NCBI RefSeq assembly: GCF_014334735.1
Contig: NZ_CP060587.1
Coordinates: forward strand, 186,001-250,000
From: Aeromicrobium senzhongii
Lineage (GTDB): Bacteria > Actinomycetota > Actinomycetes > Propionibacteriales > Nocardioidaceae
Direction: 5' to 3'
DNA: 64,000 bases
Part shown: piece after piece, positions 32,978 to 42,112 of the stretch
Layout: the number at the start of each line of letters is the position of its first letter
Numbering within the stretch: position 1 is the stretch's first letter
Notes under the pieces: generated by a model
Seen by the model: the letters and a program-made list of their open reading frames with translations, nothing else
What the model was told of the DNA's origin: nothing
Database searches by the model: none
Program-made: the position numbers and the translations under genes

Positions 32978-33582
32978 CCGTCGGCCCCTGGCGAGGTCCC
33001 TGGCCCGAGGACCCCCGGCTGGATCCCGAGCTGCTGCGCGAGGGCGACACCCGCAACGTCGTCGACCGCTACCGCTACTGGACCGTCGAGGCGATCGTCG
33101 CCGACCTCGACCAGCACCGGCACCGCCTCCACGTCGCGATCGAGAACTGGCAGCACGACTTCAACATCGGGTCGATCGTGCGGACCGCGAACGCGTTCAA
33201 CGTCGGGGGAGTCCACATCGTCGGCAAGCGACGCTGGAACCGGCGCGGCGCCATGGTGACCGACCGCTACGTGCACGTGCACCACCACGAGGACGTCGAG
33301 TCCTTCGCCGCCTGGGCCCGCGACGCCGGCCTGACCGTCGTCGGCGTGGACAACCTGCCGGGGGCGGTGCCGCTCGAGACCACGACCCTGCCGCGCGACG
33401 CGGTCCTGCTGTTCGGGCAGGAGGGTCCGGGCCTGACCCCTGAGGCTGCTGAGGCCTGTGAGTCGATGGTGGCGATCGCCCAGTTCGGCTCCACGCGCTC
33501 GATCAACGCCGGTGCCGCGGCCGCGATCACGATGCACGCCTGGATCCGTGAGCATGCCGACCTGACATCGGTGGAATACTGA
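32974..33582 (+). CDS. SpoU/TrmH-family RNA methyltransferase
   Basis: A 202-residue SPOUT-class enzyme. The three SpoU motifs are visible: [21 protein letters not shown] (motif 1), [13 protein letters not shown] (motif 2) and [18 protein letters not shown] (motif 3), which build the trefoil knot that binds SAM. It 2'-O-methylates rRNA or tRNA; the target is not defined. The GTG start overlaps the pyrE stop, so it is co-translated with pyrE. Confidence 0.92.
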   Translation: MTVGPWRGPWPEDPRLDPELLREGDTRNVVDRYRYWTVEAIVADLDQHRHRLHVAIENWQHDFNIGSIVRTANAFNVGGVHIVGKRRWNRRGAMVTDRYVHVHHHEDVESFAAWARDAGLTVVGVDNLPGAVPLETTTLPRDAVLLFGQEGPGLTPEAAEACESMVAIAQFGSTRSINAGAAAAITMHAWIREHADLTSVEY

Positions 33583-33613
33583 CAGCAACGAGACTTTCCC
33601 CACAGGAGGACCC

Positions 33614-34630
33614 ATGCCCGTCGCCACTCCCGAGGTCTACGCAGAGATGCTGGACAAGGCGAAGAACAACTCCTTCGCCTACCCCGCGATCAACGTCTCG
33701 TCGTCGCAGACGCTGAACGCCGCCCTGGCCGGATTCGCCGAGGCCGGCAGCGACGGGATCATCCAGGTCTCCACCGGCGGTGCCGACTACTTCTCCGGCC
33801 CCACCATCAAGAACATGGTCTCGGGCTCGCTGGCCTTCGCCGCGTTCGCGCAGGAGGTCGCCAAGAAGTACCCGATCAACGTCGCGCTGCACACCGACCA
33901 CTGCCCCAAGGACAAGCTGGACGGCTTCGTCCGTCCACTGCTCGAGGCGTCGACCGAGCGCGTGAAGAGCGGCGGACTGCCGTACTTCCAGTCGCACATG
34001 TGGGACGGCTCGGCCGTGCCGCTGGCCGAGAACCTCGAGATCGCCCAGGAGCTGCTGGCCAAGGCGCACGCCGCGAACGTCATCCTCGAGGTCGAGATCG
34101 GCGTCGTCGGTGGCGAGGAGGACGGTGTCGAGGCGGAGATCAACGACAAGCTCTACACCTCGCCCGAGGACGCCATCGCGACCGTCGAGGCGCTCGGTCT
34201 GGGCGAGAAGGGCCGCTACCTGACGGCGCTGACGTTCGGCAATGTGCACGGCGTCTACAAGCCCGGCAACGTCAAGCTGCGTCCCGAGGTCCTCAAGGCC
34301 GCCCAGGAGGCCGTCGCCGCCAAGTTCGGCAAGGAGCGCGCCTTCGACTTCGTCTTCCACGGCGGATCGGGATCCCTGCCCGAGGAGATCAGCGCCGCCG
34401 TCGACTACGGCGTCGTCAAGATGAACGTCGACACCGACACCCAGTACGCGTTCACGCGTCCGGTCGCGGGCCACATGTTCCAGAACTACGACGGCGTCCT
34501 CAAGGTCGACGGCGAGGTCGGCAACAAGAAGGCGTACGACCCGCGCGCCTGGGGCAAGGCCGCCGAGGCCGGCATGGCCGCGCGCGTCGTCGAGGCCTGC
34601 CAGAACCTGCGCAGCGCCGGCACGCACTGA
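33614..34630 (+). CDS. fbaA: Class II fructose-bisphosphate aldolase
   Basis: A 338-residue zinc aldolase of glycolysis and gluconeogenesis. VALHTDHCPKDKLDGF carries the first metal-binding His and the catalytic Asp region, EVEIGVVGGEEDG the second metal site, and VFHGGSGSLPEE and MNVDTDTQYAF the substrate phosphate-binding region, all typical of the class IIA enzyme. AGGAGGA lies four bases before the ATG. A perfect hairpin follows the stop codon. Confidence 0.97.
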   Translation: MPVATPEVYAEMLDKAKNNSFAYPAINVSSSQTLNAALAGFAEAGSDGIIQVSTGGADYFSGPTIKNMVSGSLAFAAFAQEVAKKYPINVALHTDHCPKDKLDGFVRPLLEASTERVKSGGLPYFQSHMWDGSAVPLAENLEIAQELLAKAHAANVILEVEIGVVGGEEDGVEAEINDKLYTSPEDAIATVEALGLGEKGRYLTALTFGNVHGVYKPGNVKLRPEVLKAAQEAVAAKFGKERAFDFVFHGGSGSLPEEISAAVDYGVVKMNVDTDTQYAFTRPVAGHMFQNYDGVLKVDGEVGNKKAYDPRAWGKAAEAGMAARVVEACQNLRSAGTH

Positions 34631-34648
34631 CGCAGCAGCAGCACGCGA

Positions 34649-34681
34649 AACGGCGGGGACGAGTCGATCGTCCCCGCCGTT
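34649..34681 (+). terminator. Hairpin terminator after fbaA
   Basis: A perfect 14-bp stem (34649-34662 with 34668-34681) with loop GTCGA, 18 bases after the stop codon. It lacks a T-run, as is common in high-GC actinobacteria. Confidence 0.65.
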
Positions 34682-34808
34682 CCCATGTCCCCACGCCGGG
34701 GGACCGTCCGGGGGATGGAATCCCGCTGCGAGCGGGCCCGTCGGGCCCCCGGGACCACTACGCTCCGGGTGGAAGCCGGTCGTCCACCGCCCGGCCGGAA
34801 GGGGAATC

Positions 34809-35243
34809 ATGGCCAAGATCGTCGTGACCGGCGTCGACAACTCCGAGACCGCTGCCGCTGCCGCTGACAAGGCCGCCGTCCTCGCGTCCGGCCTGGGCGC
34901 CCGGCTGCACATCCTGTCGGCCTACGGGGCCTTCGAGGCCGAGCGGATCGCCCACGGGAAGGCCGAGGTGCTGGTCACCAGCGAGCTGACCGCCAAGGGC
35001 GTGGCCGAGGACGTGTTCACCGAGCTGCGCAAGAACTTCCCCGACCTGGAGATGACGTACGCACCCGCCGAGGGCAACCCGGCCGACGCGCTGGTCAAGG
35101 CCGCCGCGGAGCTCGGCGCCGACGTCATCGTCGTGGGCAACAAGCGCGTGCAGGGCCTGACCCGCATCCTGGGCAGCATCGCTCGGGACGTCGCCGCGCA
35201 CGCCCCGTGCGACGTCTACATCGCCCACACCCACCAGAGGTGA
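34809..35243 (+). CDS. Universal stress protein (UspA family)
   Basis: A 144-residue single-domain protein. It starts with VVTGVDNSETA and ends with the nucleotide-binding pattern VVGNKRVQGLTRILGSIARDVAAHAPCDVYI, close to the G-2x-G-9x-G-(S/T) signature of ATP-binding Usp proteins. A stress-linked regulatory role is inferred from the family. GGAAGGGG lies five bases before the ATG, and a TACGCT -10-like box lies near 34758. Confidence 0.9.
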   Translation: MAKIVVTGVDNSETAAAAADKAAVLASGLGARLHILSAYGAFEAERIAHGKAEVLVTSELTAKGVAEDVFTELRKNFPDLEMTYAPAEGNPADALVKAAAELGADVIVVGNKRVQGLTRILGSIARDVAAHAPCDVYIAHTHQR

Positions 35244-35260
35244 GGCTGGGCGGTCGCGTC

Positions 35261-35266
35261 TAGGCT
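35261..35266 (+). promoter_or_regulatory. -10 element (TAGGCT) for leaderless DUF3151 gene
   Basis: TAGGCT is followed by seven bases and the ATG at 35274, with no Shine-Dalgarno. Confidence 0.55.
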
Positions 35267-35273
35267 CGCCAGC

Positions 35274-35678
35274 ATGACGAACCTGCTGGGAGAGCCGCCC
35301 GAGACCCTGCTGCCGGAGGACCCCGGTGCCGCCCTGCTGGCCGAGGGTGCCGGGCCCGAGGAGGTGGCCGAGCGCCATCCCGACTCGGTCGCCGCCTGGG
35401 CCCGACTGTCCGAGGCCGCGCTCGCGCAGGGACGCGATCTCGAGGGGTACGCGTTTGCGCGGACGGCCTACCACCGGTCGCTGGACTCGCTGCGCCGCAA
35501 CGGGTGGAAGGGCTTCGGCCCGGTCCCGTGGTCGCACGAGGCGAACCGCGGCTTCCTGCACTCGCTGGCCGTGCTGGCCACCGCGAGCGAGCGCCTGGGC
35601 GACGACGCCGAGGCGCACCGCTGCCGCGAGTTCCTGCGCGAGTCCAGCCTCGAGGGCTACGAGGCGCTCGTCAGCTGA
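35274..35678 (+). CDS. DUF3151 family protein
   Basis: A 134-residue actinobacterial protein of unknown function. The family pattern is clear: HPDSVAAWARLSEAAL, then YAFARTAYHRSLDSLRRNGWKGFGPVPWSHEANRGFL, then LGDDAEAHRCREFLRES. It reads as a tetratricopeptide-like helical repeat. Its place between fba and purA is conserved in actinobacteria. It ends by overlapping the convergent lipid kinase gene by eight bases. Confidence 0.85.
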   Translation: MTNLLGEPPETLLPEDPGAALLAEGAGPEEVAERHPDSVAAWARLSEAALAQGRDLEGYAFARTAYHRSLDSLRRNGWKGFGPVPWSHEANRGFLHSLAVLATASERLGDDAEAHRCREFLRESSLEGYEALVS

Positions 35679-36570
35679 CTCGACTGGCCGAGCCGGTCTT
35701 CGGCAGGCGCATCCGCAGGCCGCCGGGCGTCACGGCCCACGCGTGCTCGGTGCGCATCTCGGTGAGCTCGCCGTCGGTGGTGCACCGGACGGCCTCGCCG
35801 ACGACCTTGACCGAGGTCGCCCGGGTGTAGTGGACGAAATCGGCGCCCGGGTGCGTCCCGCGGCGCAGGTGCAGTGCGTAGGCGATGCGCTGCGGCACCC
35901 GGCCGGCGAACGCCACGGCCACGTCCATCAGGCCGTCGTCGATGACGGCGCGCGGCAGCAGCTCGCCGCCACCGCCGACGAACCGGCCGTTGCCCACCGC
36001 CACCTGCGCGACCTGTCCGCTGAGCGTGCGGTCGTCGATCGTGACGTGCACGTCGGCGCCGCGGGTGAAGAGGGTCGACAGGGCGCCCAGCACGTAGGCG
36101 AGGGGGCCGAGCGCCCACTTGACCGGCTCGGCGCGGGCGGCGGCCTCGGCGCCGATCCCCACGTGAGCGGCGTTCACGACGACGATGTCGTGGTCGTCGA
36201 CGATGAGGTCGATGTCGCGCTCGGTGCCGGCGCCGAGGTCGCGGGCAGCCAAGACGGGGTCCTCGTCGAGCTCGAGCGTCCGGGCGAAGTCGTTGCCCGT
36301 GCCCAGCGGGACCAGCCCCACCGCGGTGCCCGGCAGTCGGCCGGCGTCGTACAGCGCCTGGACGACGGCATGCAGGCTGCCGTCGCCGCCCATGGCGACG
36401 ACGAGGTCCACGTCGGGATGCTCGGCGAGCGTCCGGGCGAGATCGTCGGGGTCCTTCGTGGCGACGTGCTCGACGTCAGCGGCGTGCCGCAGGGCGCCGA
36501 GCGCCTCCTCGATCACGGTCTCGTCGGACGAGCCTGCACCGGCGTTGCTGACCGCGAGCCATGAGTTCAC
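35671..36570 (-). CDS. Diacylglycerol kinase-family lipid kinase
   Basis: A 299-residue enzyme of the DagK/YegS family. VVAMGGDGSLHAVVQAL holds the nucleotide-binding GGDGS, GLVPLGTGNDFARTL the conserved GTGNDFAR, and VGIGAEAAARA and DDGLMDVAV further family motifs. It phosphorylates a lipid (diacylglycerol, sphingoid or phosphatidylglycerol-type); the substrate is unknown. The GTG start (VNSWLAVSNAGAGS) has GAGGA immediately upstream, closer than usual. Confidence 0.88.
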   Translation of the reverse strand: MNSWLAVSNAGAGSSDETVIEEALGALRHAADVEHVATKDPDDLARTLAEHPDVDLVVAMGGDGSLHAVVQALYDAGRLPGTAVGLVPLGTGNDFARTLELDEDPVLAARDLGAGTERDIDLIVDDHDIVVVNAAHVGIGAEAAARAEPVKWALGPLAYVLGALSTLFTRGADVHVTIDDRTLSGQVAQVAVGNGRFVGGGGELLPRAVIDDGLMDVAVAFAGRVPQRIAYALHLRRGTHPGADFVHYTRATSVKVVGEAVRCTTDGELTEMRTEHAWAVTPGGLRMRLPKTGSASRVS

Positions 36571-36579
36571 TCCTCGACG

Positions 36580-37980
36580 CTACCGGTTCAGCGTCTCGCG
36601 CAGGATTCCCGAGGCGTGCGTGAAGAACCGATCCACGTTCTCGATCGCCGTCGGCGTCTGCGGAACGCTGCACATCACGTACAGGTCGGTGGGCGTGCGG
36701 TTGATCCACACGTTGACGTTGTCGTCGTAGCCCTGGCCGGTCGTGCCGTAGAAGCGATCGGCGGCCCACTGCTCTTGGCCCGGGATCATCCGGCCGTCGA
36801 GGTAGGACACGATCGCGGGACGGCTGGTGTCGTCGGGCGAGAAGCCGAAGACCTCGCGGATGACCTCCATGACCCGCAGTGCGGGCACCGGCTCGCAGAC
36901 GCGGGCGTCGCGGAACTTCTGGCGTACGCCGCGGGCGATCTCGAACAGGCCGTCGCCGGGCCCGACGGGGATGTGGATGGGCAGGACGTTGACCATCCAG
37001 CCCATCGTCGTGAGCGTCTCGGGGGTGTTGCGGGTCGCGACGGGGTTGAGGAAGCGGTAGGCGCTCTTGCCGGCCAGGTCGCGCGCGGCCATCGCGAAGG
37101 ACGCGTAGATGACCGAGGGGAAGGTGGCGCCCTCCTGCTTCGCGATCTCCTCGAGTCGCTCACACTCCTCGCCGGTGAGGATGTCGTAGTCCATCGGCAC
37201 GAGCCAGAACCGCTCGCCCTCGGCGATCCCCAGGTCCATCGGGAAGCCGTCCATCGCACCGGCGCCGTCCATCGCGTAGTCGGCCCAGAACTGCATGGCC
37301 GGGTGCTCGATGTCGTACTGCTGGGCGTCGGCGCGCTCCTGCTGGGCGTACGTCATGTAGCCCAGGGTCGGCGGCAGCTCGGTGTACGGGCGTCCGGTCT
37401 CGGCTGCGTACAGCTGGGACAGCTCCATGTACGCCAACAGGACGCTGAAGCCGTCGCCGTAGCAGTGGTCGAGCCCGCAGAAGATGGTGGAGCGATCGGT
37501 GCCGCGCACCCCGGCGATCGCGTAGCCGAAGTTGTCGATCGGATCCACGGCGTCGGTGAAGTTCTTGAGGATGACCTGGTTGACCTCGTCGCCGGAGTGC
37601 GCCCCCAGGGGCGTCACCGACACGGTGAGCTGCCCGGGGTCGATCGCGTGGCGCGTCATCTCGCCGTCGGGGTCGGTGGGGTCGTCGCGGAACGTGCCCC
37701 ACATGACCTCGTGGCGGCGCAGCCACGAGGTGACGGCACGCTCGAGGGCGTCGACGTCGAGCGCGCCGGGCACGTCGAAGCACAGGCCGAGCCAGTTGGC
37801 GTCGGCTGAGCCCACGCGCTCCATCGCGCGGCGCAGCCGCACGTGCTGGTCCTGCATGTAGGACGGGCGCTGGCCGTTGGCGGGCGCCTCGGCCAGGGCG
37901 GCGCGGGACTCCTCGGACGGACGGAGCAGGAAGACCTCGCCGTCGATCGTCTCGAGCTCCTCGATCCGAGCCATTCTCAT
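36580..37980 (-). CDS. Condensation-domain acyltransferase (PapA/WES-like), second of a pair
   Basis: A 466-residue stand-alone protein of the CoA-dependent acyltransferase fold. The catalytic HxxxDG is in DHCYGDG (His172, Asp176), and the solvent-channel region NVNVWINRTPTDLYV near the C-terminus resembles the DFG-like and latch elements of such enzymes. There is no carrier protein, adenylation or ketosynthase domain in the window, so it is not a module of an NRPS; mycobacterial Pap enzymes that esterify glycolipids are the nearest idea. Its ATG overlaps the stop of the upstream homologue (ATGA), so both are made together. The acyl donor and acceptor are unknown. Confidence 0.75.
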   Translation of the reverse strand: MRMARIEELETIDGEVFLLRPSEESRAALAEAPANGQRPSYMQDQHVRLRRAMERVGSADANWLGLCFDVPGALDVDALERAVTSWLRRHEVMWGTFRDDPTDPDGEMTRHAIDPGQLTVSVTPLGAHSGDEVNQVILKNFTDAVDPIDNFGYAIAGVRGTDRSTIFCGLDHCYGDGFSVLLAYMELSQLYAAETGRPYTELPPTLGYMTYAQQERADAQQYDIEHPAMQFWADYAMDGAGAMDGFPMDLGIAEGERFWLVPMDYDILTGEECERLEEIAKQEGATFPSVIYASFAMAARDLAGKSAYRFLNPVATRNTPETLTTMGWMVNVLPIHIPVGPGDGLFEIARGVRQKFRDARVCEPVPALRVMEVIREVFGFSPDDTSRPAIVSYLDGRMIPGQEQWAADRFYGTTGQGYDDNVNVWINRTPTDLYVMCSVPQTPTAIENVDRFFTHASGILRETLNR

Positions 37981-39368
37981 GCCAGCGCCTCCATGGGGTC
38001 GTTCACCTGGCGCGTCACCGCGACCATCTGGTCGCGCATGCGGCCCATCACCCGGTCGAGCCACTCGGTGCACGGCGGCGTGTCCGGGGCGCGGTGCGCC
38101 AGCTCGGTGCCGTAGGGCATGGCGTTGATGTAGATGTGCATCTCGTCGCTGGGCTCGACCTCGCCCAGGAAGACGGTCGAGTCCATCTCCTCCCAGTCCT
38201 CGCGACCCGGGACGTGGCGCGAGTCCATGAAGGACAGCACGGTGGCCGGGCGCATCGAGGTACCCAGCAGGCGGTTGGCCAGGGGCAGGGGGACGGTCTC
38301 GGCGGTCTTGCCGAACATCCACGCCTGGGCCGTGCGACGGATGGCCTCGGCCAGGGGCAGGTCCGCGCCCAGGTCGACGGTGATCGGGACGACGCCGGAG
38401 AACCAGCCGATGGCCTTGTGCCACTCGGGCCGGTTGCGGTTGTGGGTGGACATCAGGACCGTGATCCGGTCGTCGTCCTCCTCGGCAACCATCGCGCGCA
38501 GCAGCACCGCGGTGTACGCCAGGGGCTGGGGCGCGCGGTGCTGGTCGCACCACAGCCGGAAGGCCTCGCTGAGCTTGGGTCCGGCGAACGTGGGGAACCG
38601 CAGGCGGTGGCGCAGCTCGTCGCCGCGCCGGACGCCCGTGGCGCGGGGCAGTCCGGGCAGGTTGCCGGTGGCGTCGACTGCCCGCCGCCACGGCTCGAGG
38701 GCGGGACTGTCGACGGTGATGGAGCTCTGGACGGCGCGTTGCTCGACGGCGAAGTCGACGTAGCTGCCGACGGGCGCGGGCAGCGGTGCGTGGTTCAGCT
38801 CGGCCTCGAGGTGCTGCTTGAGCTCGCCGATCGTCAGGTAGGCGCTGTAGCCGTCGAAGGTCACGTGGTCGAAGGCGGCGAAGACCGTGATGTCACCGTT
38901 CTCCTCGGTCACGGTGAGGACGGTGGCGTTGGGCCACGAGAGAGGACCGGTCCGGTCGTCCAGCTCGGCCATGACCACGTCGAAGGCCTCGCCGCGGTCG
39001 TCGTAGTGGCCGAGGTGGCGGGGCTGGAAGCCGATCATGTCCGGCTCGACGATGCGGCGCTCGAAGGTGTCGTCGTCCCGCCGCACGAACATGCAGCGCA
39101 GACTCTCGTGACGGGCACAGAAACGGCGCAGGGTGCCGGCGAAGGAGACGAAGTCGGCCCCGTGCAAGGTGGCGCGCATCCCGATCCAGGGGTTGACCTC
39201 GTCCTCGGGCCGGCGGGGCACCCCCGCGACCTGCAGGCGGCGCTCCTGGTCGGGCGTGACGGGTCGCGGATCGGGGGCGGTCGTCGCGAAGGCACGCAGC
39301 GTCGAGGAGCGCGGCACCCACAGGTGGACATCGCCCGCGGGGACGAGTGTCAGACGGTGGGGATGCAT
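37977..39368 (-). CDS. Condensation-domain acyltransferase (PapA-like), first of a pair
   Basis: A 463-residue homologue-type protein with HxxxDG in FDHVTFDGYSA (His168, Asp172), preceded by the RFCARHESLRCMF segment typical of condensation domains, and with STHNRNRPEWHKAIGWFSGVVPI matching the conserved region that leads into the second subdomain. AGGAGA precedes the ATG. Similarity to the downstream partner is limited to domain level, so this is probably an old duplication with divergent substrates. The pair may form an acylation pathway for a surface lipid; this is inference. Confidence 0.75.
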   Translation of the reverse strand: MHPHRLTLVPAGDVHLWVPRSSTLRAFATTAPDPRPVTPDQERRLQVAGVPRRPEDEVNPWIGMRATLHGADFVSFAGTLRRFCARHESLRCMFVRRDDDTFERRIVEPDMIGFQPRHLGHYDDRGEAFDVVMAELDDRTGPLSWPNATVLTVTEENGDITVFAAFDHVTFDGYSAYLTIGELKQHLEAELNHAPLPAPVGSYVDFAVEQRAVQSSITVDSPALEPWRRAVDATGNLPGLPRATGVRRGDELRHRLRFPTFAGPKLSEAFRLWCDQHRAPQPLAYTAVLLRAMVAEEDDDRITVLMSTHNRNRPEWHKAIGWFSGVVPITVDLGADLPLAEAIRRTAQAWMFGKTAETVPLPLANRLLGTSMRPATVLSFMDSRHVPGREDWEEMDSTVFLGEVEPSDEMHIYINAMPYGTELAHRAPDTPPCTEWLDRVMGRMRDQMVAVTRQVNDPMEALA

Positions 39369-39556
39369 GGGGTCTCCTTCTGCCGCCGGGATGGGGCCGG
39401 GGGTTTGCAACTCACGGTTACATGAGTCGTTGCACGGAGGCTACTGCACTTCGGCGTGACGTCGGTCACTACGTTAGAAATGGTGCAGATGCCTGATATT
39501 TGAGCGCAGAAGGCCCGTCCGGCCCCACACTCATCGCCCGCGGGCGGCGTCCTCGG

Positions 39557-39609
39557 TAGGATTGGCGGGCACGAGCCCCTCTCACGGGGCTTTCCGTCTG
39601 ATGGAGGGG
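39557..39609 (+). promoter_or_regulatory. purA promoter and structured leader
   Basis: A -10-like TAGGAT (39557-39562) starts a short leader. AGCCCC (39574-39579) and GGGGCT (39586-39591) can pair around a six-base loop. Alternatively CCCCTC (39576-39581) can pair with GAGGGG (39604-39609), which is the purA ribosome site. The two pairings exclude each other. Confidence 0.35.
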
Positions 39610-39618
39610 TGGCAACGC

Positions 39619-40902
39619 ATGCCCGCAGTCGTGATCGTCGGAGCCCAGTGGGGTGACGAGGGCAAGGGCAAGGCGACCGACCTTCTGGGCAGTCGCGTGG
39701 ACTACGTCGTGAAGTTCAACGGCGGCAACAACGCCGGTCACACGGTGGTCATCGGCGACGAGAAGTACGCCCTGCACCTGCTGCCCAGCGGCATCCTCTC
39801 GCCCGGTTGCGTCCCGGTCATCGGCAACGGCGTCGTGATCGACCTCGACGTGCTGTTCCAGGAGATCGACGGACTGAACGAGCGGGGGATCGACACCTCG
39901 CGCCTGCTGGTCAGCGCCAACGCGCACATCATCGCCGACTACAACCGCACGCTGGACAAGGTCAACGAGCGCTTCCTGGGCAGCCGCCGGATCGGCACCA
40001 CCGGTCGCGGCATCGGCCCGACCTACGCCGACAAGATGAACCGGCTCGGCATCCGCATCCAGGACCTCTTCGACGAGAAGATCCTGCGCGCGAAGGTCGA
40101 GGGCGCCCTGGACCTCAAGAACCAGATCCTCACCAAGATCTACAACCGGCGCGCGGTCTCCGCCGACGAGATCGTCGAGTCGCTGCTCAGCCACGTCGAC
40201 CGGCTCCGCCCGATGGTCGCCGACACGACGCTCGTGCTCGAGGAGGCGCTGAAGGCCGACAAGACCGTCCTGCTGGAAGCCGGCCAGGCCACCTTGCTCG
40301 ACGTCGACCACGGCACCTACCCGTTCGTGACGAGCTCCTCGGCCACGACCGGCGGCGCCTGCACCGGTTCGGGCATCCCGCCGACCCGCGTCACCCGCGT
40401 CATCGGCATCGTCAAGGCCTACGCCACGCGCGTCGGTGAGGGCCCGTTCCCCACCGAGCTGTTCGACGAGGACGGCGAGCGCCTGCGGATCAACGGCGGC
40501 GAGTTCGGCACCACGACCGGCCGCCCGCGGCGCTGCGGCTGGTACGACGCGCCCGTCGCCCGGTACGCGGCCCGGATCAACGGTGTCACCGACTTCGTCC
40601 TGACCAAGCTCGACGTCCTGACGGGCTGGGAGCAGATCCCGGTCTGCGTGGCGTACGACGTCGACGGCGAGCGGGTCGACGAGATGCCGATGACGCAGAC
40701 CGGCTTCCACCACGCGAAGCCGATCTACGAGTACTTCCCCGGTTGGACCGAGGACATCAGCGGCGCTCGCGAGTTCTCGGACCTGCCGGCGAACGCCCAG
40801 GCGTACGTCCGGGCCGTCGAGGCGATCAGCGGCGCCCGGATCAGCACCGTCGGTGTCGGCCCGGGCCGCGAGCAGACGATCGTCCTGCACGACCTGCTCT
40901 GA
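39619..40902 (+). CDS. purA: Adenylosuccinate synthetase
   Basis: A 427-residue GTP-dependent enzyme joining IMP and aspartate in AMP synthesis. The P-loop is [12 protein letters not shown], followed by [25 protein letters not shown] (IMP loop), [17 protein letters not shown] and [12 protein letters not shown] are conserved. The ATG at 39619 gives the standard [15 protein letters not shown] start; GGAGGGG lies ten bases upstream. purD, purB and purC lie downstream in the window but are separated by other genes. Confidence 0.97.
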   Translation: MPAVVIVGAQWGDEGKGKATDLLGSRVDYVVKFNGGNNAGHTVVIGDEKYALHLLPSGILSPGCVPVIGNGVVIDLDVLFQEIDGLNERGIDTSRLLVSANAHIIADYNRTLDKVNERFLGSRRIGTTGRGIGPTYADKMNRLGIRIQDLFDEKILRAKVEGALDLKNQILTKIYNRRAVSADEIVESLLSHVDRLRPMVADTTLVLEEALKADKTVLLEAGQATLLDVDHGTYPFVTSSSATTGGACTGSGIPPTRVTRVIGIVKAYATRVGEGPFPTELFDEDGERLRINGGEFGTTTGRPRRCGWYDAPVARYAARINGVTDFVLTKLDVLTGWEQIPVCVAYDVDGERVDEMPMTQTGFHHAKPIYEYFPGWTEDISGAREFSDLPANAQAYVRAVEAISGARISTVGVGPGREQTIVLHDLL

Positions 40903-40931
40903 GGTCCGGCGCCGTCATGGGGGGAGACGTG

Positions 40932-41459
40932 GTGAACGACGTCCGGTACGAGTGGCGTGCCCACCGGTGGTCCCGGTGGGGGCCGGCCCGCCTGGTGAGG
41001 CGCCGGGACTCGATCGAGGTCCAGCTCGGCGACGTCGTCGTCATCATCGATCTGACCGACCGTCGTCCCGCCGCCGAGCGGCAGGCCGACCCGTACCGCA
41101 GCGTCTTCGCCGCCGGTGTTCCCGTCACGTGGAACGGTGAGCAGGTCGCGACCGTCACGACCTCGTCCGGCGGTCGCACCGGTGTGGCGCGACGGCAGCA
41201 GCTCGCGGTGACCGGTGACGACCGGTTCGTGCTGCCGGGCCTGGCGTTCACCCATCGCGGGCTGCCGTTCCTGCTGACCCTGCGCAGCGGCGCGGGGAAC
41301 CTCGTCGCCTCCCGGCGGTGGGCCTCGCCGCTGAACATGGCCGTGACCGAGTGGTCGATCGTGCGCGAGCACGACCTCGTCCCCCCGAAGGTGGCCCGTG
41401 AGGCCCGGCCCGAGCACATCGCCCTGTGGCTCGCGGTCAAGGAGGCCCTCGCGGTCTGA
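40932..41459 (+). CDS. Uncharacterised protein, paralogue of the next gene
   Basis: A 175-residue protein of unknown function with no signal peptide or membrane segment. The order VRYEWRAHRW, VVIIDLTDRRPAAE, DRFVLPGLAFTHRGLPFLLTL and ARPEHIALWLAVKEAL is shared with the neighbour at 41582, so the two come from a tandem duplication. The fold looks mostly beta-stranded. GGGGGAG lies six bases before the GTG; an in-frame ATG is at 40917. It begins the uncharacterised cluster that follows purA by 29 bases. Confidence 0.7.
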   Translation: MNDVRYEWRAHRWSRWGPARLVRRRDSIEVQLGDVVVIIDLTDRRPAAERQADPYRSVFAAGVPVTWNGEQVATVTTSSGGRTGVARRQQLAVTGDDRFVLPGLAFTHRGLPFLLTLRSGAGNLVASRRWASPLNMAVTEWSIVREHDLVPPKVAREARPEHIALWLAVKEALAV

Positions 41460-41581
41460 TGCGCCTGCGCCAGCTGGTGGAGTGTCGCTAGGGTGTGGTC
41501 CCATCGCGGGTGACTCGGGGTCACGCCCCTCGGTGGCTTGCGACGGGGAGACCTGCCGATGAGCGCCTGGGGGAGACGACG

Positions 41582-42112
41582 TTGAGCGACAGAGTCCGGT
41601 ACGAGTGGAGCCGATTCAGCCGGAGCTGGTGGGGACCGGTGCACGTGGTGGTCCGGGTGAACTCGGTCGAGGCGACCGTCGGGAATTCCACCGTGGCGTT
41701 GGACCTCACCGACCGGCGGTCGAAGGCTGAGCAGGAGAAGCAGCGCTTCGCGAGCCGCTTCCTCGACGGGGTGCCCGTCGAGCTCGACGGGAGGCAGGTC
41801 GCCGTCGTCACGAACGAGCCGGGCGGTCCGATGGGCCTGTTCTTCCGGCGGGCCCGCCAGCAGATCAGTGGCGACCCGTCGTTCGTCCTGCCGGGGATGC
41901 GTCTCACCCTCCGCGGGTTGCCCACCTTCCTCACCTTGAAGGACGATTCCGGGACCTTGGTGTCCACGCGTCGGTGGGGCGCTCCGTGGGACGACTTCAC
42001 GTGGCACTACACGCTGCCGGGCCAGTATGGCGTCGTTCCGCCGTGGGTGGCGCCTGGCACGCGCCCCGAGCACGTGGCCTTCTGGTTCGCGATGAGGGAG
42101 ACGCACCGATGA
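41582..42112 (+). CDS. Uncharacterised protein, paralogue of the preceding gene
   Basis: A 176-residue protein sharing the whole layout of its neighbour: VRYEWSRFSRSWW, STVALDLTDRRSKAE, SFVLPGMRLTLRGLPTFLTL and TRPEHVAFWFAMRE. The start is taken as TTG because it stands where the paralogue has its GTG, behind an equivalent GGGGGAG. A -10-like TAGGGT lies at 41489-41494. Its stop overlaps the next gene by ATGA, linking it to the 312-residue protein. Function unknown. Confidence 0.7.
   Translation: MSDRVRYEWSRFSRSWWGPVHVVVRVNSVEATVGNSTVALDLTDRRSKAEQEKQRFASRFLDGVPVELDGRQVAVVTNEPGGPMGLFFRRARQQISGDPSFVLPGMRLTLRGLPTFLTLKDDSGTLVSTRRWGAPWDDFTWHYTLPGQYGVVPPWVAPGTRPEHVAFWFAMRETHR

Noticed and set aside
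36580-39368. A non-ribosomal peptide synthetase cluster
   Set aside because: Only two free condensation domains are present; there is no adenylation, carrier or thioesterase domain. The adenylate-forming gene at 56529 is a FadD-type ligase far away.
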